Positions 1 to 13,200 of a stretch of 64,000 nucleotides of DNA are shown here, piece by piece. The notes beneath the pieces are model-generated. The model did no database searches. It saw only the letters and a list, made by a program, of their open reading frames with translations, and had not been told where the DNA came from. The stretch lies in assembly GCA_017979445.1 (NCBI GenBank), contig CM030716.1, positions 11,807,276-11,871,275 of the forward strand. Reading direction: 5' to 3'. The position numbers were made by a program, and so were the translations under genes. The first letter of the stretch is position 1. Each line of letters opens with the position of its first letter. This stretch comes from Akebia trifoliata. Its lineage: Eukaryota; Streptophyta; Magnoliopsida; Ranunculales; Lardizabalaceae.

Positions 1-122
1 CCAACATCGAATAACAGTATTTATAATTACAATACAAAGTAAAAAAAATTTAATATGAAAATACATCAATGATTGCCAATAAAAATGGCATCAGCTATTG
101 AATCCATATGCATTTTCATTGT

Positions 123-1456
123 TTATTGACTCTGACGACCTACTGATGGGGGAACTGGATACTCTTGATCAATGATCCCATCTTCTTCCTCTTCCATTGC
201 CCCTTCTTCCTCGAATCGAATAAATTCTTCATCGGTAATAGCATGTTTTCTGATAAAATTGTGGAATGTCATGCAGGCCACAACAATGTTTTGTTGTTTG
301 TCCAAATTATAGGAACGCATCGTCTTCAAGATAGGCCATTTTGCCTTCAAAATCTCAAAGGTTCGTTCAATCACATTCCGAAGTGAAGAATGTAAATGAT
401 TGAACATTTCTTGTCGACCATTTGCCCATGATCTCCGATAGTCTTGTAGATGGTATCGAACACCTCGGTAAGGTGCGAGATAATCTTCCATGAGCGGGTA
501 CCCAGCATCTACCAGATAGTATTTACCTATTATCCAAAAAAAATTTATATTGCCTAATCTTGAATATAAATATGTATATAATTGACAAACTTTTAAATAC
601 AGACCTGGTTGAGGATATGGAAAATTTAAATTGGGAGTATTCAATGTCTCAAGGAAGACCCGTGAATCATTAATCGATCCTTCCCAACCAACCACCACAT
701 GAGTGAACAACATGTCAAACGAACATGTTGCCATTATATTTTGCGTGAGTCTCTTATGTCATCGATATTGCATTTGGTCTGCTATTGGTACAAATGCACT
801 AACATGTGTTCCGTCTATCGCTTCAATACAACCTTACATATTTTTTAATTATATTAATCTATAAACATTAATAAAATAAATATATTTAAAGTGTATGTAT
901 ATAAGAAATTACCTTAAAATATGGCAAAAAATAAGGATTATTACGGATGCGGATAGACTTCATTGAGGTCGGGAGGTACAATTAAGGACATTGATAAGTT
1001 CACAATCGTCAAAAGAACTATGTTGAAGTACTTGCTAACCGTTTCAAGTGAATGAACAAAATGATCTGCAATTACTCTTTGTCCTTGATTATGTCTTATT
1101 ATCAATAAGAACATCACTACTTGTTCTTAAATAGTAATATATCGTTACATCTTTAGCAGACCCCGTTCTTCCAAAATGAAACATAGATTCACAAATACAT
1201 GACTTTCTATTTTAAACAATGAGTGGCACATTGTATTATTATTCAGTGTTTTTCGCACAAAATCAATCCCCTTGAATGGACAATTACTATGTTCCTCCCT
1301 ATCTAAGACATTCTTACAATAAAATAAAGAACTTAGGATGGCTCCTCTCGTGACTATATTTAAAATACTTGACCCAACAATTTTATTGGTATCATCATTT
1401 GAATCCATGGTACCAGTCGTATCAACAGTATTTGTGGTATCAACATCTGAATCCAT
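123..1456 (-). pseudogene. PIF/Harbinger (HARBI1-like) DDE transposase, broken
   Basis: The enzyme would cut and re-insert the element. The DDE elements are visible: AIDGTH (first Asp, near 813-824), VDAGYP (second Asp, near 500-520) and VIERTFEILKAKWPIL (Glu, near 370-400). A 78-bp intron (527-604, GT-AG) splits PQPG from KYYLVDAGYP; removing it restores the usual junction. Breaks: an in-frame TGA at 759-761 between AIDGTH and the FDMLFTHVVVGWEG motif, and lost frame with stops around 840-1140. The N-terminal part (1145-1456, starting MDSDVDTTN) is open and contains the usual helical domain. A further intron near 835-915 is likely, but its junction no longer keeps frame. Acidic C-terminus (EEEGAMEEEED). 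Confidence 0.85.
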
Positions 1457-1806
1457 TTGACCTATTTATGGATTTATATTGGTTGTATATACACCAAACT
1501 TACAATACACAATAAAATGATATTCACCACATACAACAAAACTCATTATCCACAATATTAATCATAATAAACATCCAATAGTGCAAATAATATCCATCTA
1601 ACAGAAAATATAATATATGTCTAACAAAAATTAACATATCCATCTAATAGAGTATATTACATCATATTAGTGTAAAAAGTAACCAATGTATATTGCACCC
1701 TATAGGTGCATCATCAAATCAACATAAATATAAAAGTAACCAAGTATATTGCACCCTATAGGTGCATCCCAAAACCAACATAATATAAAAATAACATGAA
1801 AAATGT

Positions 1807-2852
1807 CTAACAATCTCTCCCAGCTAGATAATCAGTCATCTCGCTCTCTAACCACCTAAGACGAATATCTGTTGATCGTAACTCACAAAAAATCTCTATG
1901 AATTGTTTGTTCTTCATAAACATCTTTAACGCAAAATGATAGAGATCACTGTTGGGGGTTATATCTATTAGCTGGTCTAAGAGGTCGATTGACTCTTGAA
2001 TAGTGTCTTTCTTAACAGAAGTAAGATTGATAGAAGCAGATGTCTGATTGTTAACTGCATCTACGAGTTTCTCCAATGATTGGCCAATTCGTATAGCAGT
2101 AGTCATCTTCTGCCTACGACCCTGAGGTTGTAGAGTATTGCCACTTCTGTGTCGAACAGGATCTGTGGGTGGGGGTACAGTAACGGTAGCATCATCCCCT
2201 AACTCATCAGTATCATCAGGAGTAAAGTCTAGAGGTGTCTGAGACTCTGGGGGCAAGGTCTCCATGACATCTTCTAAATCATCCGCAAGATTATCTTGTT
2301 GGTTTACTAATGTAGATGGCATTGTACCAGATGCAAGCGACCACATTCGGCTATCAGTAGCATATGTGCCTCCAAAGATTACATTTAATTGCTTCGCAAA
2401 CATCAAAGGCTTCAATCGAAATATTACATCTTTTGGATGATGCTTTAAAAAATAAAAATTCTAAATTATATATAAAAGAAATAAAAAAATTTAAATAAGT
2501 AAAATAAAGAAGTAACAAAAAAATATACCTCTAACCACCCATCCTTCTACTCCTCACTTGCATCTAAAATACCAGTCTCAACATCATAAGAGACGCCAGT
2601 ATTAATGCAAATCTTATTCCAACGTCCCCAAAATCCTTTTTGTCTATCCCATTTATTTTTCATTTGCCCTCTATCATAATAAACGCCAGTTATCCTTTTA
2701 AACTCATTCACCAATGTTTCATATCCGATCTTATCAAGTACTTTATGTGGTCTCCTCCCCTTTTTAACTAATTCATAGCATATTTCGACCCAAATTTCAT
2801 GTTGTTTGGGTGTTCAATCTGCTTTCGCATTCTTTGAATTGTTATCTTCCAT
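1807..2852 (-). pseudogene. Harbinger-associated Myb/SANT-like DNA-binding protein, broken
   Basis: This is the second protein of plant PIF/Harbinger elements, which binds element ends and helps the transposase. The start ATG is at 2850-2852 (MEDNNSKN). A Myb/SANT-like domain follows (HEIWVEICYELVKKGRRPHK, then FWGRWNKICINTGVSYD). An intron at 2443-2528 (GT-AG) joins GWLE to HHPKDVIFR; the downstream exon is open from there to 1807 and carries an acidic, Pro/Thr-rich middle and a helical C-terminus. Two conserved tryptophans are stops: TGA at 2814-2816 (expected ADW) and TAG at 2547-2549 (expected SEEW). Both are single G-to-A changes of TGG. The protein is therefore truncated after a dozen residues. 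Confidence 0.8.
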
Positions 2853-4546
2853 TTGTCAATGGTAATAACAACAGAAGTACATGAAACAAAACATTTCATA
2901 TTCTACTTCAACTTTATCATCAATCTTTGATTGTACAGAGTACAGTAATTGATGTGTGTGTATGTGTGTAAGTTAAAGAAAAGTATTCATGATTCAGTTC
3001 AAACTTCAAACAATAGTTTGGAAAAATATATTAAAAATCTCCTTCCATATGGGTTTGTTTCCCATTGTTCACTCTTTCCATCCCATAACCTTGAAGAGGA
3101 TCATAAACATCTTGAGTTTCACCAAAATCAAAGGGCTTGAGAAAGTACAAGGCGTTTTCCATTCTTAATATCAAAACCAATCAGTGAGCTTGTTTGTCGA
3201 TTAAAATATTTGTTTTCTTGATTAAACTCTAACTATTATAACCATTGTCATGGATGAGGTGATTCACCAAGAACAACTTGGCAACTCATAGTTTAATCTA
3301 TAATTAAGTACATAAATACGATAATATATATTTTCAATCGTTTAGTACTTATATCGGTCTTGGAGACCACGTACATTTTGAGTCCAAATACATTTTGAAG
3401 GTTACAGTCAAACAATAGTTTGGAAAATATACATTGAAAATCTCCTAAAAACTTCAGCCAAACAATAATAGACATACAAAAAAGTGAAGAAACTAAAGAG
3501 AAACAAATGATCTAAACAAGATAAGATATAATAGAAATTAATACAGGAGAAGGTGCCATGACCTGAAGAAAAATAAGAATGAATGGTGTATTAAAGTACA
3601 TAAAAAGAAGCAACAAGAAAGCCTAATGAAAATCTATTCTTCATTTGGGTTGTTTTTTTTTTTTTTCATTTTCATTTTCAGATTGTGCAGATCTACAGAA
3701 AAAACCTAGTTCAAGATTGAGATAAAAAAAATTCAGAGAAAATCAGAAGTTTTCGATCAAAGTTTAACAGTGATATTTTCAACTACGAATCATGCACAAC
3801 ATCAAGGAATTACATCTACCGAACAATCTATAATGAATCGAAATTTAGAAAATAAAAATCGAGATCAAATTAAATGTTTCACTAAAGATCATAAAGTATC
3901 CATAAGAAATCACATAGAAAAAAAAAATTAGAGAACCATTCAATTGATCACGAACTTTAACATCAAATGACATTGAAAGAAATAAGAAGAGGCCCTAAAT
4001 TTCGAAGCAAAAACAGGGGAGAGGGGATCAACTTTGCTTACCTACTAAACAGAAATGTCGAGAGGAGAAGATAGATCTGTGCGAGGCTCTGTTGAGAGAG
4101 ATGTGCGAGAGAGAGAGAGAGCGAGAGTGAGAGCTTTGCGAGAGAGGGATCTGTGCGAGATCGAAACCGAACAGCTGTGTGTGATGTTTGTCGATTGAGA
4201 AGAGAAAAAAAAAAAGCAGAGATCGAGACCTAGAGATAGAGAGAGAGGTGTGCGACAGAGCGTCTGTGAGATGAGGTTTGACGATTTTTGTCGAACGAGT
4301 GTGTTCTGATCAGCTACGGTCGAACGAGAGAATAGAGACGATGGACATGGGCAAAATCGTCAATTCACATGAGCCGTTTATTCAGTGAATAATTCCCCCG
4401 CAAACGTGAATAAAAAAGCGCCTCGAAAGAGCTTCTCTAATTTGCGTTTCAAAATGCAATTCTGAAACGTAATTTCGTAACACACATTTTACCAAACGGT
4501 AATTACAACCGGAAACACAGATTTTAGACGCAAACACACTAAAATC

Positions 4547-4575
4547 CGCGTTTTGAAGCGGAAACAAACAACACC
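4547..4575 (-). repeat. Right terminal sequence of the Harbinger element
   Basis: Minus-strand reading starts GGTGTTGTTTGTTTCCGCTT and is followed inward by GCGTTTTGAAGCG-like subterminal words. TTA at 4576-4578 is the putative 3-bp target duplication. The same type of start (TTA then GGTGTTGTTTGTT or GGGGCTGTTTGTTT) occurs at 63011 and 50851. Confidence 0.7.
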
Positions 4576-4578
4576 TTA

Positions 4579-5422
4579 ACCTCTTGGCAAGTTGGCACCT
4601 TGATAATCACCTATGCATATTGAAAATGACATCTAAAAAAACAGACACGCAATTAGGTTAAAATAAATTTCAGAATCATATCAATAATAAATAAATAAAT
4701 AATGAAAATCAATTTCAAGATCTACTACTAGAACAGATTAACACTCACCATGTTAACATGTAAAAATCAAATTAAGAGTAAAATAGTAAAAAAGTAAAAC
4801 CAACATCATATCAACAATTCCTCAAATAACATATAGTTTTCCAATTGAATTCATTTATATATGTAAACTAATATACTTAGATAGACCATGGCCATACACA
4901 TACGGATCAGAAAACATTTTCCAACAATGATTGGATGAATTGACAAATTTAGTAACAATAAAGTGGGGACGAGATCAACAATCCACCATGGGTAGACTAA
5001 TAAAGATCATTAATTGAAGGGTTAGAAGTCAAATTCAGTCAAAATTCTCTAATTAAATCTACAAATCGACAAATTCATTGATGATTATCATTTAATTGTG
5101 GAATATGGTAAACTTTTTTATCCTTCACTCTCAGAGTTATATTTTCTTTAACGTTCAAATGTCAAAAGCAAGTTAAAGAACTTTAGGGAGGTTGAAGTTG
5201 ATCGGGTTAGGTTTGAAATGGAACAACATCATTTATATAAATTTCTCCTATTTTTTTATAAATTTTTTTTTAAATTTATCCGAATTAAAAATATTGAATA
5301 CTATCGAATCCTAACTTTGTTTATATAACTACAAGTCCACTAGGGAATTTTTTTTTTTTTTTTAATTCAGGTGATCAGATCATCCACCAATATGATTGAA
5401 AGCATCTGTGGACCTAATAAAT
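4579..5422. other. Intergenic, AT-rich; no gene seen
   Basis: No protein-coding signal on either strand. Contains A/T runs (about 5230-5280, 5345-5365). The distal end merges into the FLX-like promoter. Confidence 0.6.
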
Positions 5423-5432
5423 GCCACGTGGC
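5423..5432. promoter_or_regulatory. Palindromic G-box in FLX-like promoter
   Basis: GCCACGTGGC is a perfect palindromic G-box (CACGTG core), the classical site for bHLH/bZIP factors. It lies about 465 bp upstream of the start codon and upstream of the likely transcribed leader. Function is inferred from the motif only. Confidence 0.55.
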
Positions 5433-5559
5433 AATATAAAATAATCTTAAATACGTGGAAGAAGTATTATAAAAATCCCAGATAATTAACGCATTTAGGG
5501 GACTTAGGGTCGGTCCTGTCGAACCATTTTTAGTTATATTTCTATTTCCTCTCTTCCCG

Positions 5560-5889
5560 CCGATTCTTGGAAGATAGCTTCCCCAAACCCTAGATTGGCA
5601 GAACTCTTCGACTAAATTTACAGGTTCGTCTCTCTCTCTCTCTCTAGGGTTTCATCTGGTCTTTTTTTCTTTTCTAGGGTTCAATAAATTAATCGTGTCT
5701 AGGGTTTTTTTTTCTAGTTCTTAATCACAAATTTCTTGTTTGATTTAGGGTTTAAATCTTCACACAGAAAAAATCCTTTTTTTATTTATTTATAAATATT
5801 TTGATGTTATTTAAATTCTTCTAGTTACAGGAAATTCTTCTTGTGTTGGATTCTTAAATCTTAAAATCCCCAATCTTCTGTAATCTGTG
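5560..5889 (+). promoter_or_regulatory. 5' leader of FLX-like gene with probable leader intron
   Basis: A leader intron is likely from 5624 (CAG|GTTCGTCTCT) to 5830 (TAGTTACAG|GAAATTC), ending about 60 bp before the ATG. The intron starts with a (CT)n run and repeats of the word CTAGGGTTT, a pattern frequent in plant leaders. The transcription start itself cannot be placed from sequence. Confidence 0.5.
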
Positions 5890-8541
5890 ATGGCGGGAAG
5901 AAATCGAGGACCTCCACTTCCAATCAAGGGTGCTCCACATTACGGGCTTCCCCCAATTCACGAGCCTCCATTCGGTAGAGATCTTGGGCCGATGCCCCAT
6001 CCCGCATTGCTTGAAGAGATGAGAGAAGCTCAATTCGGTCGAGGGCCTCGACCACTACCACCTCACCCTGCTTTAATCGAGGAAAGACTAGCAGCTCAAC
6101 ATCAAGAAATTCAAGGGCTTTTAGTAGACAATCAGAGGTTGGCAGCTACCCATGTTGCCCTAAAACAGGAATTAGCGGCTGCACAGCATGAGCTTCAAAG
6201 GATGGCTCATATTGCTGGATCGATGCACGCTGAGAAGGATATTCAATTGAGAGAAACTTATGAGAAATCGATGAAGATGGAGGCAGATCTTCGTGCTGCG
6301 GAGGCAATGAAAGCTGAACTTGTTCAAGTTCATGCTGATATTCAAAAGATCAATGCTTCACGACAAGAGTTGACGGGTCAGGTTCAAGCTCTTACACAAG
6401 ATTTGAATAGAGCTAATGGTGATATTCAACAGGTACCTGCGTTGAAGGCAGAAATTGAGCGAATGAAACAAGAATTGCAGCGGGCAAGGTAACTTTTTGT
6501 ATTGTGTTAGATGAATTATGAGTTTGACTCTATGTGGTACATTGTGCTTTGTGTCATGGTTTAAGTTATTGGTATCAACTATGACTAATACCAAACATTG
6601 ACCCCAATGTTTCGGTTTTTTCATTAACCAATACATTCAATCGTTTAAATCTTGCTTTGTGATGTTTATATATGCACTTGTGGGTGTGTAGGGCTGCCAT
6701 TGAGTATGAGAAGAAAGGGCATGCTGAGAATTATGAACATGGTCAGGCAATGGAGAAGAATTTGATATCGATGGCTCGTGAGGTGGAGAAGCTGCGTGCA
6801 GAGATTGCTAATGCTGAAAAGAGAGCACGGGCTGCAGCTGCCGTTGGGAACCCTGGTATGTGTTTGCATCAATTTTAAATTTGGAGGTTTGAGGGTTCTA
6901 TAGGCTTTAATTTAGTTAAAAGTACTGCACTAGTGGAATAATCGTTAGAAACAGTACTTGTTATGTGTCGGATTAAATAATAGTGGTGTTTGGCTTAAGG
7001 ATAAGAGGTTAAAAGCTGTTTGGTTTTTGGTGGAATAAGGGAATGATGAATATATTTATTCACAAAAGGCACATTTTATGAGACCTTATGCGTTTTCTTG
7101 CATTTGACGTAGCAAGAAGGATCCCTGAGTACTAGGACAAACCGTAGAATTTTAAGCAACTTAGATTTGGAGCCTTGAGAGTTTAAAGTTGTGCCAGAGG
7201 AGATTCCTTATTGACTGGTCATTTATTTTCCATAGGTAAAGATAATTTATTAAGAAAGAAGAAGCAAACATGCAAGAATGGAGGTTGAGAAGACCATCCA
7301 AAATCAAGATAACAAGCAAACCATAAGAACTAGGCTCAAAGAGGGCCATACAAAACACCCTGCCAACTAGGACTCATAACTAGACATAAAATCCCATAGA
7401 TTAGTTGGTTTGACATATTGCAAAGCAAAGCAAAAAAAAAAAGCAACTTTGAGGTTGTGGTTTCAATTCCTACCCATAAAAAAATGTTCTCAAGAAGGAA
7501 GCATCTAAACCCATAAATAACTTATACCAAAAGTACAACAAACGCAAGACTATTATGACTTAACTAACACCAAGCTCTTTTCCCTCAAAGATATGCCTAT
7601 TCATTTCCTTCTAAATTCCCAGAAATGGCAAATTTGTACCAGGTTTTGTTTGTTTGTTTTCTTGGGGGCCTTTGATTTATGGAGCATTTTGCTATAAATC
7701 CATTGCGGATATGTTTTTAGCTTTATCCTTTTGATGTTGACCTCCTTTATTATTCTTGTTCCAAGGAAACCTCTTCTTTTGTATGTTATTTTAATTAGCA
7801 ATATAAAATTGTCATTGCCTGTACAAGTAAATATGATCAATAGGTTGCATATCATTTGTTCTTACCTACATTTCATGGATACAGGTATGGGTGTCACAGA
7901 AAATTTCAATTCTAAGGGGTAGAACTCATGAATTATTATAAATACTAATTAACTTCTTTTAAAAAGGAATGAAATAATTTTCTAAAAATATAATATGGCT
8001 AACTGCTCTGCAACCCATCTTATAATGACTAGGTTTGTTATCAACATTACAAAACAATTTATCTAGAAGTCTGGACATGCAGTATAGAAACACCATCCCA
8101 AACTCATATTTATACAATCAAACTATCTCTTATCGAAAAGAAAGTCAAAATCATGCCCCATCACTTCATTTTCATATTCGATAAGTTTTCTTCTCTCCTC
8201 AACAATCTAACTTCTTTCTTGCCTCTTCTTCACTCAGTACTTGCATATATCATTAGGATTTGAGGTTAAATTTTGTCTCTGCAGCTGCTGGTTATAGTGG
8301 AAACTACAGCAATCCAGAAACTGGATATGGAGGAAACCCTTACCCTGCAGGCTATGGCGTGAATCCTGTAAGCTTTTCATTGAAATTTTTACATGGACAC
8401 GGGCTGTATTCTTTGTAAATATTTCCTCATGATTGTTTCACATTTTAGGTACAAGGTGGTGGAGAAGGTAGTGCTCAATATGGATCTGGACCTGGTGCGT
8501 GGGGTGCATATGACATGCAGCGAGCTCATGCACGCCGTTAG
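5890..8541 (+). CDS. FLL1: FLX-like coiled-coil protein (FLX-LIKE 1 type)
   Basis: Four exons: 5890-6488, 6692-6855, 8285-8367, 8449-8541; all introns GT-AG; spliced length 939 nt, 312 residues. The start is ATG at 5890 (MAGRNRGPP); the GTG before it is not a start. Residues 1-58 are Pro/Gly-rich. Residues about 60-250 form a long coiled coil containing LLVDNQRLAATHVALKQELA, ALKAEIERMKQELQRARAAI and KKGHAENYEHG. The tail is Gly/Tyr-rich (GYSGNYSNPETGYGG). This layout and wording match Arabidopsis FLX-LIKE 1; FLX family proteins act with the FRIGIDA complex to raise FLC expression, though FLL1's own role is less clear. Intron 2 is long (6856-8284). The orthology call rests on recalled family sequence; FLL2 type is the alternative. 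Confidence 0.88.
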
Positions 8542-8717
8542 ACTAGTGTGCATGTCATGCTAAGTCGTAGGTACTTAGGTTGGAGTCTGAAGTGTTTTTT
8601 CATGAATGACATTTTGGCTAATATACTCAATTATGGTGATTAGTGGATATCGAATATCCTGGTTTGCTTATATTGACATTCCATATTAGCCGTATGGTTC
8701 ATCCATACTGTTTATTT

Positions 8718-9022
8718 TGATATGTTCTAATACTGAAGTTTGCATCTGGCTGCTCCATTGTTAAATGAGATAAATTCTGAATTTCTTGATATTTTCTATT
8801 TAAATTTTACATCAGACATTAATCGTGCTTACCGTTCTGTTTGTTATCCAAAGAGCAGCTATTGCTAATGTTTGAGATGTTCTAATTCTGAAGTTTGCAT
8901 CTTGGCTGCTCTATTGTTAAATGGGATTCAACTGTGAATTCTTGATATTTTCTATCTAATTTTTACCTCAGACATTAATTGTGCTTACCTTTTTGTTTGT
9001 TATCCAAAGAGCAGATATTGCT
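8718..9022. repeat. Imperfect tandem duplication of about 150 bp behind FLX-like gene
   Basis: Copy 1 (about 8718-8866) and copy 2 (about 8873-9022) share the same order of words: ATGTTCTAAT, CTGAAGTTTGCATC, GGCTGCT, TTGATATTTTCTAT, CAGACATTAAT, TTTGTTATCCAAAGAGCAG. They differ by scattered substitutions and small indels. The repeat lies in the 3' flank, possibly in the 3' UTR. Confidence 0.75.
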
Positions 9023-9779
9023 TCTCCCTTTGCAGTTTTTGGCATCAAGTAATCCATTGTTTTTTATCTAATGAGTTTTAGTACTTTTGTCTATTCACAT
9101 TGGCAGAAAATATAGCGCCAAGGATTCCCTTTGAAGTTTTAATAGTAGGAAACGTGGTTATATTCTACTATTTTGATTTACTCCTGCAACCAGATGAAGT
9201 GCCTATTGGCTTGCATATTTAAGAGCTTTACTTATTAGAATGAGATTTTCTTTAGTTCTCTGGGCACAACACGGCACAGGTTTTGAAAATTTGTCGTGGA
9301 AACTAATGGTTTTTTGCTTTGAAACACGTTAGGATCATGAGGTTGCATGTGAAGTAGATTGATGAGGGTTTGTTTGTTTGTCAACCTAGCATAACTGCCC
9401 TTCCAATCCTGAGACCAGCAATGCAGCATCCGAAGTGTGGACATTTGGATGCTTATTAATAACCTTCCTAGAAATCGTTTTTAGTCTATTCAGTGTTCTT
9501 ATTCTTCCGAGTCATTGGTTCTTCCAATATTTAATTTGAGATCTCTTGTATAATCCTTTTTAAGGTCCTTGTTGGCATCCTTGTAAGTTCATTGTTTTGA
9601 CCTGCTTTCCCATCCATTAGTTTTAGCATATGTTTTAAACCTGACGGTTTGCGAAGTAGTTGGTTCATCTTTTTCTTTATAAGATTTAATTCGGTGCTTT
9701 CACTCAAGCACTTATTTATCTACCCTGTTACCTGTCCAATTACTCACTGGGTTCATTAAGTCCAACTGAGACTTACAAG

Positions 9780-10230
9780 GCTATTAGTATCTTGTTGATG
9801 AGCGAATAAAAGTTTGAAGATTAGAGTTTTTTAGGCTTTTATTTTGGATTTATTTTTATGTTTTTGAGCTTATTTTCATGCTTTATTAGTCCATGGTCAT
9901 AGTATAGATGTTTGAGGGTAGTTTGGTAACTTTAGTACGTCTTTTTATTAAGTTTAATGAGGTTGAAAATTTAGAAGGGATAAAGTTATGAAAATTAGAG
10001 AATTTTTGTAATTTATCTTTAAGTTAAGGGTAGTTTAGGTCCTTCCCTTTAGGCTTTTGCTTTAGTATTTAAACACATTTTTATGCTATTTTGTGAGTGC
10101 TATCGGTATAAAATTTATAGAATCTTCTGGTTTCTTGTTTGAAAGTTTGTCCATTCAACTTGGTGTTACCATGAAAATCACTGGGGTGACTCCAAGTTAA
10201 ATCTTTCATGTTTTTTCTCTCTTTAATGTT
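9780..10230 (+). other. Possible solo-LTR-like segment
   Basis: An AT-rich block with a TATA-like word (TATTTAAACACA near 10070) is followed by CTTGGTGTTACCATG and GGGGTGACTCC words, resembling the end of a plant LTR plus leader. No second LTR or matching target duplication was found, so this is weak. Confidence 0.25.
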
Positions 10231-13200
10231 CTTTCTCTTTTCTTGATTTCTTTTAATTTCCTTGTTCTTGATTTTCTTGAATTCAAGAACTCTTGAATTC
10301 TTGATTGTTAAAACCCTTTTTTCTCAATCCTTAACCTACAAATTTTAACCTTTAACTATTTCCTTTACCATATAATCCTAAACTCTTAAACATAATTGCA
10401 AAATGCTATGTTTAAACCCCACAACGAAACCCTTATTGGTTCCATCCTAAACCCTTTGGGTAATCCTATCGTAGCACAAATCCTTAGCCTAAATCCCAAA
10501 CCAGATTCCCAAAACCCCCATATTCATCTTATTCCCTCTTCATCTTGCATCACTTGTGTAGTCAGATTCTTCTACGTAGAGCTCACTGTTGCTTCCAAAT
10601 TCCAATTCTCAAATTTATGCTCAAAGGGATGGAGTTTGCCTTGTTTGTGCTCCTGTTGTGATAGATCCATGCCTCCCTTGATGGAATTGTGATTTTATCC
10701 AACAGCCACACTTAAAATGCTAGATTAAAGCCCATACTATTATCTTCTTCTTCTTTTTATTTTTTTCGGTTTCTATTTCAGATATTAGCTTCGTAGATAA
10801 GGCAAGGATCTCTCCATGATGGAATGTTTTCATTATTGTTTTATAGTTCTTGATTTTATTGAATCGATCACCTTAAATATTATATGCTATTTCATCCATA
10901 TACATATTATGAAATGTGAAAACAATAAGAAATACATGTATATGCTATTTCCCTAGGATCATACACATAAGAAACATGACTTCCAAAAATAAGGCTTCCG
11001 CTATGCAAATTTTATTTCATACTCTCCAACATGCGAATTTTATGTCACTCTTCAATATTCTACATAAACTCAGTTGCTTTTTAACACCATGATGCCTATC
11101 TACACAATTCCTTTGCAAAAGGATGCATGGTTGGCATAAAATATGGGAACTATGAGAGTAAAGTTCAAGCACAAGAGTCAACTTCTTAAAAATATAAATG
11201 TGAAATGAGAATTTATAATTATATATATTTGTTTATTATTAGATATCTTACTGTTCTTTCAAATGTGTGCATAGAAAATATCCTTGCTGAGAATATGCGG
11301 GGACCATGGATTTGGTCCATTATTATATCTAAGTGCCAAAGACTGTTAAAGTGTGAAACTAGATATATTTATCTTGCTTTTCTTTGAAATATTTATATTT
11401 TAAGAATATATATTAATTTTACTTATGACTTTATCTGTATATTATATTAATAAGAATCTCTATTTGTATTCTATATGTTATGATTGTCATGGTCAATGCC
11501 TTATCCCTAAAATATGGAGCTACCTAAATGGATCTTGTTCCTCCATTATAATCTTTCTAAAGCCATGTCTTCTGTTAATTACATGCTGTTCATATCAGAT
11601 TTCATGATCTCAGTTCAAGTCTGCTTTAGTCTTCCTTTTGCTCCTCAGTGGGCACTTTTCTTTTAACTGGAGCTGTTATCAATCTCAATCGACTTTCCCT
11701 TAGTTTATCGCCTATTTGGGCTATTCTATCTTTTTCATGAACTTGATCATTTCTTATTTACTTTTCTTATTCTTTTCACTCATCCATCTCAGCCTTCTTG
11801 TCTTTGCTATGTTATGCTAAATTTATGAACATGTTTGTTGGTTACCCAACTTTTGGCTGCATAAAGCACAACAAGTCATACTGCCATCTTATAATTTTTT
11901 TTTCAATTTGATGTGGCGTTTCGTTCTCGAAATGTTTCATAAGCACAGTTTGACATTATCCCTTCATTTCTAATTTTTATATGCAATATCCTCACATTCT
12001 CTCCATTATGATGGATAATAGAACCCAGGTAATGATAATGGTTGCTTCAGGGGGTTTCTTGATCACTCATTTTTTTTCTAGCCATTCATCTCTGTGTCAT
12101 TACCAAAGTGGCATCCCGTATGCTGTCTAGGTTCTACTTTTTCTCACCTGTTCTAGTCCCCTACATATACACACACACTCATCATGCGCCTCTGTTAGCT
12201 TCACTAACTACTATTTTTTGGCTGCTTCTTCTATTTTTATTTATTTTAGCATTTTATATCTTTTAAATTTTTTTTAATAAGTAATTAATTATTACAATTT
12301 TTGTTTCTTGTAATTTCTCAAGAATTTTAATATATCATTTTCCTTTGATGATTTTCTGAACCTCGTCGTTCCACCACCTTGTTTCCTTTTGTGTTTGCAT
12401 GCATGCATGCAGAAGTATGTGTATGCATCCGTATACCAAACTGACATGCACACTATGTGCTTCCAACCTGTTGAACCTCTGCTTCTGTGTTGCATGTCTT
12501 CCAAGTTTTGTACTTATCAAGTTATCATTCTCTCGGGGAAGCAGTGCAGCATCATTTATGAAGAGTATTGCTATGGGTATGGGCTATCAAATGAGCTTGG
12601 TAATTTTGCTATGTTATTATTGAAGTTACTTCTTCCTTTTGTACTATCATGGCAGTCAATGTCTAGTGGTCAGATTACATTTCAATTCCATTTTTTAAAC
12701 TCTCTTGATTTACCTATTTAATTGCTCTTATTCGGATCTTTGTTCAGTTGCTTGAATTACTCTAGTGGCTGCTTTTGTTGACTTTAGTTCAGTTTCAACA
12801 GTTAAACTGAGCTATCACTATACCTTCACCTTATGTCTGTCTGTTTTAGAGGTAAATTTGGTTGTCTAAGGGTTTTGCATTCCATTGATCCTAATATGAT
12901 GCAGCTGTCTTTAGTTATATTTTGTTGCTCTTGCAAGCAACTGTCAGTAAAGGGCCCAGTAGTTACAATTATTGGCATGTATTGGCAACCTGTTATTAGT
13001 TTTTGAATGCCAACTCACTAGATTACGGTGTAGAAAGCTGTCATCTGTCTCTAGTTTTAAGTGTCAAGCTAATTAGATTAAGGCATAGGCAGTTGTTAGC
13101 TTCTGGTTAAGCTCATTCCATATGTTTAGATTGTCAAATAGTAAAGATAACCAAATGGATGTAACAGCTAATTTTAGTTTTACTGGCTTGAGTGAGCCTT

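Larger units (their letters stand above)
1..4575 (-). mobile_element. Decayed PIF/Harbinger DNA transposon (right part; left end outside window)
   Basis: Two minus-strand genes typical of plant PIF/Harbinger elements lie side by side: a Myb/SANT-like DNA-binding ORF (1807-2852) and a DDE transposase ORF (123-1456). The right terminus is readable as a terminal sequence (GGTGTTGTTTGTTT read on the minus strand) ending at 4575, followed by TTA at 4576-4578, the 3-bp target typical of the superfamily. Both ORFs contain stop codons, so the copy is not autonomous now. The left end and its TTA lie outside the window. A purine-rich GAGAG-type stretch (about 4080-4260) and a subterminal region with repeated GCGTTT/AAACGC words (about 4430-4575) precede the genes. 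Confidence 0.85.

Noticed and set aside
123..386. Plus-strand 73-codon ORF at 165-386
   Set aside because: Shadow of the minus-strand Harbinger transposase reading frame.
5887..5889. Upstream start (GTG) for the FLX-like protein
   Set aside because: Plant nuclear genes use ATG; the ATG at 5890 matches the family start MAGRNRGPP-type.
10396..10692. 98-codon ORF behind the FLX-like gene
   Set aside because: No conserved pattern or splice partners; low-complexity Pro/Asn start.
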